NCBI GenBank assembly: GCA_033065855.1 | Contig: JAVXUO010001937.1 | Coordinates: forward strand, 36,547-100,546 | DNA: 64,000 bases | Reading direction: 5' to 3' | DNA from: Escallonia rubra | Taxonomy: Eukaryota; Streptophyta; Magnoliopsida; Escalloniales; Escalloniaceae | Shown here: positions 1 through 10,172 of the stretch, piece by piece | Numbering within the stretch: position 1 is the stretch's first letter | Layout of the letters: the number at the start of each line of letters is the position of its first letter | Position numbers and translations under genes: made by a program | The notes under the pieces: model-generated | What the model saw: the letters and a program-made list of their open reading frames with translations, nothing else | Database searches by the model: none | What the model was told of the DNA's origin: nothing

Positions 1-166
1 CCCGAATAGAGAAGGGGAAAGGGAGAGGGAGATGAGGATGAGAGAGAAAAGAGAGAGAAAGGACAGATGAAGATTCAGAAAAAGTAAGAAATTGCCGACA
101 GAAGAGAGAGAAACAGTCATAATGATGGAAATGAGAGAGAGAGAGAGAGAAGTGCCGGCCTACTTG

Positions 167-350
167 TCCGCTACATTATGTAGCGGATAAAAGGGTATTT
201 TTGTCAAAAAATTGCCCGCTATATAATGTAGCGGACGGATTTTAAAAAAATCATAACAGTAGTGCCTCGATAATCCGCTACATTATGTAGCGGATGGGCA
301 CAAATGGTATTTTTGTCAAAAAATTGTTCGCTACATAATGTAGCGGACGG
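167..350. repeat. Two ~107-bp repeat units carrying 19-23 bp perfect or near-perfect palindromes
   Basis: The palindrome TCCGCTACATTATGTAGCGGA occurs at 167-187 (minus its last base it reads TCCGCTACATTATGTAGCGG) and again at 274-294. Variants lie at 216-234 and 329-345. A further variant is at 1630-1652. The first four form two direct repeat units about 107 bp apart. Each unit has a palindrome at both ends and a shared spacer containing GTATTTTTGTCAAAAAATTG. No coding potential is evident. They look like ends of a small non-autonomous element family. Confidence 0.8.
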
Positions 351-374
351 ACTTAAAAAAACGCAAAAAAAAAG

Positions 375-411
375 ATCTGGGCCGTCCATCTTTCGGGATG
401 GACGGCCAGAT
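375..411. repeat. Strong stem-loop: 15-16 bp arms, 6-base loop
   Basis: The arms at 375-390 and 397-411 (GCCGTCCATC / GATGGACGGC core) are reverse complements around the loop TTTCGG. The hairpin follows the palindromic repeats directly. A degenerate relative occurs at about 1680-1715 in the second copy of this repeat family, so it is probably part of the mobile unit and not a host regulatory element. Confidence 0.7.
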
Positions 412-459
412 CGCGTTTGCAACTTATCCTATTTTGCTAGCGCTCTCAACGGATCAGCT

Positions 460-461
<2 letters not shown>

Positions 462-495
<34 letters not shown>
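462..495. repeat. (AT)n microsatellite, ~34 bp
   Basis: Uninterrupted AT dinucleotide run. It directly follows a block containing GCTAGCGCTCTCAACGGATC, which resembles the sequence preceding the AT run at 1758. Confidence 0.95.
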
Positions 496-498
<3 letters not shown>

Positions 499-1266
499 CC
501 TTCATCCTGTTCATCGAGACTCTCTCTCTCTCACATACAGAATCTCTGCCCAATCGCCGGCCAACCTCCATCACTGGTGACCTCACAATCAACTGCCGCA
601 GACCACCAACCATCAGAAATCGTGGCCACCACACCGGAACCCACAACTGGCTGTGCTACATCATGAAATCGCTACGCGATTGAGCATCAAATAAAAAATT
701 TCCACCATTAAGCCGCTATAAAAAGTAAACATTAGATTCGTTCATCTTCAGCCACTGGTAACCGAGTTTCACTGAAAAAGGTCTGGTACAATCACCTCCA
801 TCTTCTACCAGTTCCATCGTCGGTGACACAACATCGCTATCGCAAATCACCAATTTGAGAAATTTAGTAATGACTAAAATCTAAATATTCTCAATCCAAC
901 AAATCCAATCAATATTAATGAATCCATTTTTAATTTTGAGATGTTGCGTAGATGGGGATGTTGCAGTAAAGGCGGTTGGAGCGGCAGGGTGATCAGTGCA
1001 GCAGCGTGGCAGGGGTGATCGGGGCGATGTGGTGGGTGATTGGTGTGGCGATGGTGCGGCGAAGAGATGAAAATCAGATTTGGGGCGACTGTGTTGTCTC
1101 TGGTGAAGAAGCACGGCCGACGAGGGAGGCAGGCGAGGGGGCGAGGCGGCAGTGGTTGATCTCGCGAGAGAATAGAGAGTTCGCAATGGTGGGTTACGAC
1201 GATGACAGAGAATCGGCCGGTGACGGAAGCTGGACACCGACAGTGGCCGTCGATGGGGGTTTCTGG

Positions 1267-1465
1267 TTTGGCCTATCTGCAGAGCCTGAGAGATAATGAC
1301 GGGGATAGAGAGGGTGACGGGGATGGAGGAAAAGACATAACATATAAGTTTTGACCAAAACGACGATTTGGCCTATCTGCAGAGCCTGAGAGATAATGAC
1401 GGGGAGAGAGAGGGTGACGGGGAGGGAGGAAAAGACATAACATATAAGTTTTGACCAAAACGACG
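1267..1465. repeat. Tandem duplication, period 100 bp, two copies
   Basis: The block beginning TTTGGCCTATCTGCAGAGCC recurs exactly 100 bases downstream (GCCTATCTGC at 1271 and 1371). Only a few substitutions separate the copies, for example GGGATAGAG versus GGGAGAGAG. Both copies end in TTTTGACCAAAACGACG. Near-identity implies a recent duplication. Confidence 0.9.
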
Positions 1466-1522
1466 TTGTTTTGGCCGCTAACCTTAGGCAACTTGCCTAA
1501 GGCTAGCATTATATTCGCTTTT

Positions 1523-1525
<3 letters not shown>

Positions 1526-1592
<67 letters not shown>

Positions 1593-1754
1593 GATGCTAG
1601 CGCTAGCAAGTTGCCAGCGTGATTTGACCGTCCACTACATTATGTAGCGGACGATTTTTCGTCGGCGAAAAAAATGGCCACCCAGACTCGCAATCTGGAC
1701 GGTCAGATCGCGCTATAAACTTGGGTTAAGTTGCCAGCGCTAGCAATGGATCAC

Positions 1755-1803
<49 letters not shown>
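1526..1803. mobile_element. Small MITE-like element (1591-1757) embedded in an (AT)n microsatellite
   Basis: AT runs occupy 1526-1590 and 1758-1803. The ~167-bp insert between them has imperfect inverted ends: GCTAGCGCTAGCAAGTT near 1596, and the reverse complement of AAGTTGCCAGCGCTAGC near 1729-1745. It also carries the conserved palindrome at 1630-1652. A MITE inserted in TA repeats is the pattern known for the rice Micron family. Membership of that family is inference; only the architecture is seen. Confidence 0.6.
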
Positions 1804-1805
<2 letters not shown>

Positions 1806-2138
1806 TAGTCCTTCTATTTGGTTCTTAGATTTCTAAAGTTTAATGCTCCGTCAAATTTAAGGGGACAAAATTGAAAGATGATGATTTGGTGGGCAAGATT
1901 GAATTTCTTAATCTTAATTTTGCGTCGGTGTATTCATGAAGGTGACAGTGGTGGGGGATGGACTGATGTAAGTGTTCATAGGAAAAAATAGTTAAAAAAT
2001 AGAAAGGAACAAACAAAAAAAGTTTTATGTGAAAGATCTGTCAATTTTGCCCCTTTAAAATTTAAGGCATCTAATAGTTTCAGAGCTCGAGACCAAATTA
2101 AAAACAAGAACATGTATGAAAAACCAAAATTAAGGATA

Positions 2139-3229
2139 TGTTTGAAACCGATTTCAGTTTTCTGTTTTTATTTTAAGAAAAATCAAAATCAAACCTCTTT
2201 GAGTTTTCTTTTTTTACAAAATTAATGAGTTGTTTGATAGTAGTTTTGCATAATTAGTTTTTACTTTTATATTATTTTTCTATTTTTTTTATCTCTATTC
2301 TCTTTTCTAGTTTTCCTCTCTTCTCTTTTCTTTCATTTTTCAATACTTTAGATTTTTTTTCTTTCTTCTGAACTCTTATATTTAACAACCAGATTCCTAG
2401 ATGACCGACCTATGCATCTCCACTGTCACCGTTCAACCATTGTTATGACAGTAACACACCAGCTTGCGATTAGGGATTTATTGGGTCTGATTGGGGTCTG
2501 ATTAGGTGAAAGGGTTTGAATGGCTTTGAATTTACCTGCGCAGGTCGAAGATGCTAGGGCTGAGCGATGGATGAAATCTTGTGGTTGTATTTTTTGCAGG
2601 GACAATGGTAGTTAGTATGATGGTTGATTTGGATTAGAGGACTGGTGGTGATCGATGTTGGATGGTTTAGTGTTCGACAATGTTGGTCGGTGGTGGTGGT
2701 GGTGGTGGTAGTTATCAGTGGCTATGGTAGTTGGTAATATTCGTGGGTGTTGGGCACTGATGGTGGTGGCGGTGGCAGTTAGTGGCTATGATAGTTAACA
2801 GTGTTGGCAATTTTGGTATTTGATTGTGTTGATCAGTGGTGGGGCAAATCAACAGTTATTGACTGTGGTCATTGGTAGTGTTTGTAGTTTGGTGTTCCGG
2901 GGTGTTGATCAGGGGTGATGGTGGTGGCAGCAATCCATGGGTATGGTGGTTTGGTGTTCTTCGGTGATAGGTGTTGGTGATGAAGATTGAAGGGAAAAAG
3001 AGACATAAAATACTTTTAACAAAAAGTTGATAAGTGGATCTTAAGGAAAAAACAAAGACTAAAAACTGAAAATTTCAAATTTTTTTTTTTAAAAACAGCC
3101 CCATTTAAAAATTTGGTTTATAAAATTGAAGAAAAAAAATAAAAAACCTAAAACTGTCTATCAAACACCGATATTTTTTCTAGTTTTCATAACTGAACAA
3201 AAAACTGAAAATAAAAACTGTTTCAAACA
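2139..3229. mobile_element. MULE-like non-autonomous element with long AT-rich inverted ends
   Basis: The left end (from about 2139, TGTTTGAAACCGATTTCAG) matches the reverse complement of the right end (to about 3229, GTGTTTGAAACAGTTTTTAT). Similarity continues inward for roughly 100 bp with gaps. The interior is rich in GGT/GGTGGT repeats (about 2690-2780). I found no target-site duplication and no coding sequence. Long terminal inverted repeats suggest a Mutator-like element, but exact borders are uncertain. Confidence 0.5.
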
Positions 3230-3360
3230 CCATCCAAACAAATCAAAACCTTTTGAAAATCAACATATACATAAGGGGATATGTTTGTAATACACCTAAG
3301 TTCCTAAACTGCAACCAGTTAAAAATGCTGAGACACCTCTGAAAGAGGCAATAAGTACGA

Positions 3361-4315
3361 TAACTAACCCATCTCTGAAAAACCCATGTTTCCCTCTTCT
3401 CCAACTCCTTCACCACTGCTGCTTTCCCCCACGGGTGGTGATGTGGTAGTTGATTTCTTTAGTTATAGTTTGAGTGGTAAGATCTGGTTAGATTTGAAGC
3501 GGGGGATGGCCGTCGTCATTTTTTGGCGGATTGCGTTCGGTCGGGTCATCCTTTTCGGCGCCGGTGAACGGTACGTGTTGATGAAGGGTTAAGCTGTCAC
3601 GATCCTTCAGGGTACTCTACGTGTGGTTTGTGGTGGCTCTCAGGTAGAGGTTAGTTTTCATCGTCGGCATTTGTCGCGCTGCCTCGAGTAGGAGATAGAT
3701 AGGTGAGTCTAGGGCTAGGTTTCTTCTAGGGTTAATTTCCCCCCTCCCTTTAATTGTTCCCCCTTCCCCTTGAAAGGTTTTGTTGGACGTGTTTTAGGTT
3801 GGAGTGGTAGCTGTTAGGTTTAATTTGCTTCGGTTTATGAGGGGTCGCAGTGGCCGAGAGTTATTTCCGATGCAGATGGTTCCTTCTCCGATTGTCGATG
3901 GTCGTGCTAGGCCATGGGTTGCTGTGGGCAGAGTTAGAGCTTCCGTTGATGGTTGGTCGGTGATGACTGTTAGTTTCTCGGTTGGTGGTTTGGAGCTTCT
4001 GATGTGGGTTGATTTGGGGTCCTTTGGGGATTGACAGCAGAATGTTGGCCAGAGGAAGTGTTTTTCGGTGTCGGAAGGAGGCACGTTGATCGAGGCAGGT
4101 TGCAGCGACGGGGCACGTGTCCCATGTCTGGGCTGGTGGCTGAGAGTTGGCTGTCGTCTTTTGATTGACTTGTTTAGTTAATAGCTATCTAGTTTTCTTA
4201 GTTAGTATTTATCTTGTTTTGGTTTGCTAGTTTGTTAGCAGTTATCTTGTTTTAATTATTTGTTTTCTATTGGTCAGTTGTTTTGCATATCCAAAAAAGA
4301 AAAGAAAAAAATACA
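3361..4315. other. Unassigned GT-rich sequence ending in an A-rich tract; possible 3' part of a LINE-like element
   Basis: From about 3386 the + strand has GT-rich sequence with short open frames (68 and 76 codons) that match no family I recognise. The block ends at about 4292-4315 in CCAAAAAAGAAAAGAAAAAA. That end resembles the tails of the two non-LTR-type elements elsewhere in the window, but I see no clear target-site duplication. It could equally be ordinary RUS1 upstream DNA. Confidence 0.3.
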
Positions 4316-4431
4316 CTATCGTTACTGTTATCTTTTTTTATTTATTACATTTTCTATCGGATGAGGTTATCATCCGTAAGCCATTTTACTTGCTTTATGA
4401 ACATGTTTCGTATCTTTTTCCGCTTTCTTGG

Positions 4432-4437
4432 TATATA
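4432..4437 (+). promoter_or_regulatory. Possible TATA box of the RUS1-like gene
   Basis: TATATA lies 91 bp upstream of the chosen ATG at 4523. A three-codon upstream ORF (ATG 4465, stop 4474-4476) lies between them and would be in the leader if transcription starts near 4460. The assignment rests on position and motif only. Confidence 0.35.
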
Positions 4438-4522
4438 TTCTACACTTCAATTAAAAAAAAAAAAATGCAGCCATAAGTTAAGGCGCGACGCCCGTCGTCG
4501 GTCAAAACAGAGTGCAAGAGAA

Positions 4523-7500
4523 ATGAGCTGCTCTTGCAAGCCCTTCTCGGCCGCGCGACTCTCTTCCGCCGCCACATCCGCCCCACGACCACCGGCCACT
4601 ACCTCGCTTTTCCTCTCATTCCACCCGAAGTCCTTTTTCTCCACCAGCACCACCAACTCCGCCATTTCCGCAACCCCCATACTCGGGAATTACAACCATC
4701 AACTGATCCCTAAAAACTTACATCCTTCACTACTCCTCAAAACCCTAACCTCTGCTGACTACGGTAGCAGGAATAACAACAACAATGGGAATGGCGGCCG
4801 CGGCGGTAGTGGCGGCGGCGGTGGTTGGAACGGAGATTTTAATTCCGATGACTGGTGGCGGCAGCGCGAGAGTAACGATTCTTTGTACAATCCATTCCTA
4901 TGCTTCATTTGCTCCCGTGTACTAAAAGATGGCAACGTAACAAGGAGCGCTTTGGACAAGCATATTGTCTTCTTCCTGTTATCCTCGTTGTGTTGCGTCA
5001 GTAATTTCCAGCTGGCATCACCCGCGCAAGCGCGAACGAATGATTCGAACGCCGAAAAGAGCGAGGGAAGTGTGTGGGAAGTGAGAGGGGGGAAGAGAAC
5101 TAAGCTTGTGCCTGATTTTGACAAGGATGCGTTTGTGGTTCCGGCTGTGACTTGGTGGCCGACGTCGTCGTCGCCAGGGTTTGAAAATGTGCTTCCCAAT
5201 TTGTGGACGCAATGCAGGGACCTCTTCATGCGCTTGATGCTGCCGCAAGGGTTTCCAGAGAGTGTGACTAGTGATTACTTAGAGTACTCGCTTTGGAGAG
5301 GCGTTCAGGGTGTTGCTGCACAAATTAGCAGCGTCCTTGCCACCCAAGTATGCACCTACTTTGTGTGTGTGTGCGTGTCTATATATATGCTGCCTAAAAT
5401 TTCTGGACGTAGTACTCTGTTGGTTATGCTATATAGATATATGTCGTAATGCCTACTTCATACTGTCTTAGATAGATCCCCTTATACGTGTACGCGTGTG
5501 ATGTATCGTGTTGCGTTTGCAATGTAGGACTTAGCAGTCCACTGGTTATGCTAGATAAATAGACAGTTATTGGTCGTGATGTCTAACTGAAATAGTCTAG
5601 TTATTTCCCTGATTTGTGTAATGGGTGTTTACGCATGCAATCATGTTGTTGGGACTTAGGAGTCTACTGTTTATGATAGGTGATAATTGATTCCCCCCCC
5701 CCCCCCCCAATATCAACCATTCAATGTTATCGTTGTTATGTTTTTCTTATATAGTCTTTGCTATATGCTGTTGGATTGGGAAAAGGGGCTATTCCGACGG
5801 CAGCTGCAGTGAACTGGGTATTAAAGGATGGACTTGGATATCTCAGCAAAATTCTTTTGTCCAAGTATGGACGACATTTTGATGTAAATCCGAAAGGGTG
5901 GAGGTTGTTTGCTGATCTTCTAGAAAATGGTGCCTACGGGTTGGAGATTCTAACTCCTGCATTTCCCCATCTCTTTGTTCCGATTGGTGCTGCTGCAGGA
6001 GCAGGACGATCCGCTGCTGCACTTATCCAGGTAACTGCAAATTTTAGGCTATATTGTAGGTGTACAGTAGTTGCATTTTATGTTGGTTGTCTTTATTGTT
6101 TAAAGCTTATTGTTGGTGTTTTTTGTAAGACTACTATGCAAAGTAGGCCTATATTGTTCCAACAAAACATTTGAATATTGGAGAGAGAGAGAGGGAGAGA
6201 GAGAGGGAGGGAGGGAGGGAGGGAGGGAGGAAGGCTGTGGAGTAAAAAGACGAGAAACAGAATGGAAGAGGGGCCTAGTTCCCCATATTTGAAGATAGCG
6301 CTTACAGATGTAATTAACCTAGTAGTATGAATTCTTGTAGAACTGTGTCACTGTTCGCCATATTTAGAGACAATATACAGATATATATCATCTAAGGGTA
6401 TAAACTCTTCACATTACAGGCTGCTACCAGGAGCTGTTTCTATGCTGGATTTGCTGCTCAGAGGAATTTCGCTGAGGTAATTTCTTCTTGGCTGCTTATG
6501 CTTTGAAGATATGAATTAAGGTTTTTCTTGCAGAAGCACAATAAATCCCCAATCTAGGCATTTTCCTTTTGGTTGATGTTAAAGTGGCATGTATTCGGTA
6601 TGCATTTCAAAGACAATCTTTATTCTCTAAAAAGTCATAATGGTAGGTAATTGCCAAGGGTGAAGCTCAGGGGATGGTGAGCAAATTCGCTGGAATCATG
6701 CTTGGCATAGCATTAGCTTACAGGATACAATCTTCTACACCTCTTGCTCTTGCTTCTTTTGGTGTGGTAACTTGGATCCACATGTTCTGCAATCTGAAGT
6801 CGTATCAGTCCATTCAACTAAGGACTTTGAATCCCTATCGTGCAAGTACTTCCTTTCTTCTTTTTTCTTGTTTGATAATTCAAAATTTTTTTCCGTGTTT
6901 TAACGTGCAATAGCCTGTTAAATTTGTCTTCTGGTCTGTCTCTTCTATGTGTGAAGCTTTTGTAATGGTAAGACATGGTAATACGTTTTAGTATTTAATC
7001 CTCTATTCTAGCAGCTTGAACGTCGCGACAGTGCTGCTTTCCTAGATGCTAACTCTTTTACAATGTTGATGATCAAGTTTGGTACTTACATGTATAGAAT
7101 TTCTGAAGACACTGTGCAAATTGAGGTGGACTTTTTTTCTAGTCTTGGAGAATGGAATCTTGAAAATACTACGCAAACATTGCTTAATTATATTGTAATT
7201 AAGGAGCGAGTGGGGATTCAACTTTTCATCCGGTAATTTATCGGTTTCATAAACTGAAAATTTGTGGATGCATTAACGGGCGTAGCCCTGATCAATTTGT
7301 GGAAGTAGAGGCTACAATCTAACAACTGTATATATCAAACAAAATTACACCTAAGCCAGAACTGTAGTACAATCTAACAGATGGTGCACTAGTTAAAGCT
7401 GATTTTCAAACCTGCACTAGGCATCCTTACTGAGCCATCAAAAAGGAGACGTTCTTAGCAATTTGTCGTACAATAAAGCTGAAATAGTGCAAAAGCCAAC

Positions 7501-9176
7501 GTTATGCTTTTAAGACTGTTTGCCTTGTGTTCTCGAAATATGGACTTACCTTTGAACCTCTTAGGCACATTTACATAGAAATAACTAATCACTTGTAGTA
7601 AAGGTGTATGCTTGATCACAATCCTTCCTAAAGGTGTAAAAAAGTAGACCTTAAAAAGAAGTCAAACAGCTTGGTTCGTACATTTGCATTTATGTGCGAC
7701 TCCAGTAAAAAGTGGACTATCTTAATTACGGTCCAAGTCTATAATTAAATGTCAGTAAGTTCTAGAATTTGTTAAATCCCAAAGGAATCTCGCCAGCAAT
7801 GAGCTAACTTATGTTAAAAACAGAGAAACTGGCACAAATTAACCCTTCATCTGCAGCTCGTCTTATATTTTGCTTCCTAGAGCATCTGTTACTAGGTGCG
7901 CTAAAATTATAACAAAGGTTTCACATAACAGACCCAGGGCAGATGATTCCCCAAGATTTTGTACTTACTTGTTTCGTGAAAATCACAGATCTGATAATGT
8001 CCTTATGTTTTTTCTTTCATAGGTCGCACAAATTTTGTTGTTTTTGTTGCAGAATGAAAACTTATGTTCTTTAATTCGCCATACAGGTTTGGTCTTTGGT
8101 GAATATCTGCTTAGTGGTCTAGTTCCTTCAGTTAAAGAAGTCAATGCCGAGGAGCCATTTTTTCCCGCTGTACCACTTCTTAATCTGAAGTCCAAATATA
8201 CAGTAAGCTGTTTTTGGTTTGTCAATTCCTTAACGTGATGCTTATACCTCATTTGCCCTATTTAGAATAGAATGTGGAATTCTTTCTGAATCTTACATGG
8301 AAAGCTAGTATGAAAGTTGTTGTTTACGTAACTTCGCTTATCGCCGAGCTGCAGGACACAGGTTGTATTCTACAGTTGCTATCAATAGTCTGATTGCTTT
8401 ATTGTGGTTTCAATATTTCAGGAACAACCAGCTGTACTGTCTTCGGAAGCCAAGGATGCAGCCACTAGCATTGACCGCCGGCTGCAGCTGGGATCGACGC
8501 TTTCTAGTGTTGTCAGAAACAAGGAGGATGCAATTGCACTAGTTGACTTGTACAAAAATGAAGGCTATATTCTAACTGAGCATGAAGGAAAATTTTGTGT
8601 AAGTAAACTACCACCTTCCCTCTTATTTTCCTTTTTTACATTCTATTTCTCGTTCCAGTTGGATTTCACAGGGGAAAGAGAGAAGAGAAGGGGGGTTCAA
8701 GGATCATATGTGCCTGTGGGGTTGAGATCTCTTTCTCTCTCTTGGATGGCTTTTATATAGTGGAATAAATATCTAACAGTACTTCTTCTTGCTTTGATTG
8801 TGCCACATCTTTTAAGAACGGCACAGTGCAGACATGCTGAGTTATAATGTCATCTTATTTTGTTTTCCTGCCCAAATTTGTCATGTATCAGGTGATACTG
8901 AAGGAGAGTTCCTTGCCTCAAGACATGCTGAAGTCATTGTTTCATGTCAGTTACCTTTACTGGTTGGAGAAAAATGTAGGAATCAAATCAATAAGGGCCA
9001 AGGAGGACTGTGGACCCGGGGGAGTATTGCAAATATCGCTGGAGTATGTGCGAAGGGAATTCAACCATGTCAAAAATGATGGGGAAGTAGCAGGTTGGGT
9101 GATGGAGGGTCTCATCGCGAGGCCATTACCTCATAGAATTCATCTAGGCAACTTATCGTCCGCTGCCAAAAGCTGA
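4523..9176 (+). CDS. RUS1: RUS1-like protein (root UVB sensitive 1), chloroplastic, DUF647/RUS domain
   Basis: Coding exons: 4523-5347, 5755-6030, 6420-6476, 6647-6845, 8087-8202, 8422-8598, 8892-9176. All have GT..AG borders and matching phases, giving 644 aa. The ATG at 4523 starts a Ser/Ala/Pro-rich transit-peptide-like N-terminus. A Gly/Asn-rich linker follows (about residues 78-100). Residues about 190-500 form the RUS domain; recognisable blocks are [36 protein letters not shown] and [19 protein letters not shown]. The last 150 residues form the family C-terminal region. In Arabidopsis, RUS1 acts with RUS2/WXR1 in early-seedling UV-B responses; its biochemical activity is unresolved. 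The closely spaced family members RUS2-RUS6 are less likely because of the transit peptide and Gly-rich linker. Intron 4 (1,241 bp) is the longest. No frameshift or stop is seen, so the gene appears intact. Confidence 0.93.
5693..5708 (+). repeat. Poly(C) run of 16 in RUS1 intron 1
   Basis: Sixteen consecutive C residues lie 46 bp upstream of the exon-2 acceptor at 5753-5754, in the region where a polypyrimidine tract would be expected. It is likely to be length-polymorphic. Confidence 0.9.
6181..6232 (+). repeat. GA/GGGA purine-rich microsatellite in RUS1 intron 2
   Basis: A (GA)n tract grades into (GGGA)n between exons 2 and 3 of the RUS1-like gene. It is simple sequence and no function can be inferred. 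Confidence 0.9.
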
Positions 9177-10172
9177 TATAAGTTCTAAGAGGTTTTGATC
9201 GCTTTTACATATATAGATATACATGAGCAACTAAATGGGTAAAAGGAAGTGCCTTCTGATCGGATGTCACCCATGTATTGTGCAACTACATGCAGGTTCA
9301 ACTGCAGATGAGTTTTATTTATCGGGCGAGTGAAATGGAGCATGATTCAGCCACCTTTATCGAGTGGTGTAATTGCATAGAGATGAATATACTATTAGAA
9401 GCTGCAGCTTGACCCATGAGTTAGATGTTCAAGGCGTTACTAACTGTTCGTTCTGTTCATTAGGTGAGGGATAGCATTCATTTAATGTACCGTGTAAAGT
9501 CCAAGCAAAATCCATCCTGTATGTTAAACAACTTCATCGATTTAGAAGCTGCCTGAGCGAGTTTTCTTTCATCTCGGTTCTGTTCTTCACTATTCAGTTT
9601 CTATCTTCCACCATGGATATCTGAATTTGTCACTACCAACTGGATATGGTATTCTGCTGTTTATGCTGCTTGAGTTTTAATCCCGTTAAAGGCCACTTTT
9701 TGCTCGGGAATCCATATGCTTGCAAAGTAAAAATGGCTTGAAGTTGTAATTTGAATTCTTACACTTTTCTGAACTCAAATGGCCTTTCGGAATGCTTTTT
9801 GTCCTATAGTCAAGACCAAATGGAGCTTCAGCAAGCGACGTTCCTTCTCGGCTACTGCTTGCCTCTAAATGTGTAGTCCTCCTCGTCTGCATGTTAAGAG
9901 TTATTGCTCGAGTTCACTCTGATACTAACTCATTATATTGGATCTTTCGAGGGTTCCCGTGCTCCTCCATACGATACGATTATTGGGTACTAATTATCTA
10001 TTATCAAGTACTCCATACAATTTATAAGTTACTAATAATTCGTCGTTGATGAATGTTGTCACGCATGATAGATAGCCATTGATTAAAAAATGAAAAAACA
10101 AATGTTTAATAGGAACATATATAGATAGCCTGAGCAACTCTACAGTAAATTTGGTTCGGTAGCAGTGCAGTC
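9177..10172. other. RUS1 3' flank and JMJ upstream region
   Basis: About 1 kb between the RUS1 stop and the JmjC start, both genes on the + strand. It must hold the RUS1 3' UTR and the JMJ promoter. No inverted repeat, transposon end or further ORF with family resemblance was seen. Confidence 0.6.
10118..10123 (+). promoter_or_regulatory. Possible TATA box of the JmjC gene
   Basis: TATATA lies 55 bp upstream of the ATG at 10173. The spacing fits a short leader. Motif and position only. Confidence 0.4.

Larger units (their letters stand above)
1..3360. other. Intergenic repeat-rich region, no supported gene
   Basis: No open frame here resembles a known protein. The region begins with purine-rich GA microsatellite sequence (about 20-150). 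It then holds palindromic repeats with AT microsatellites (about 167-500 and 1526-1803), a 100-bp tandem duplication (1267-1465) and an inverted-repeat element (about 2139-3229). The short frames of 60-120 codons come from low-complexity sequence or overlap on both strands. Separate entries describe the repeats. Confidence 0.7.

Noticed and set aside
461-495. AT-run-encoded Tyr/Ile repeats in three frames
   Set aside because: They are simply the translation of an AT microsatellite.
4283-4522. Longer RUS1 N-terminus starting upstream of 4523
   Set aside because: The frame stays open through an AT-rich leader with a poly(A) stretch. The encoded residues are Lys/Phe-rich, not transit-peptide-like, and a TATA-like box lies inside. 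The 4523 start gives a normal plastid targeting sequence.
4759-5229. Minus-strand 156-codon frame opposite RUS1 exon 1
   Set aside because: It arises from the GC-rich RUS1 exon; the + strand encodes the recognised protein.
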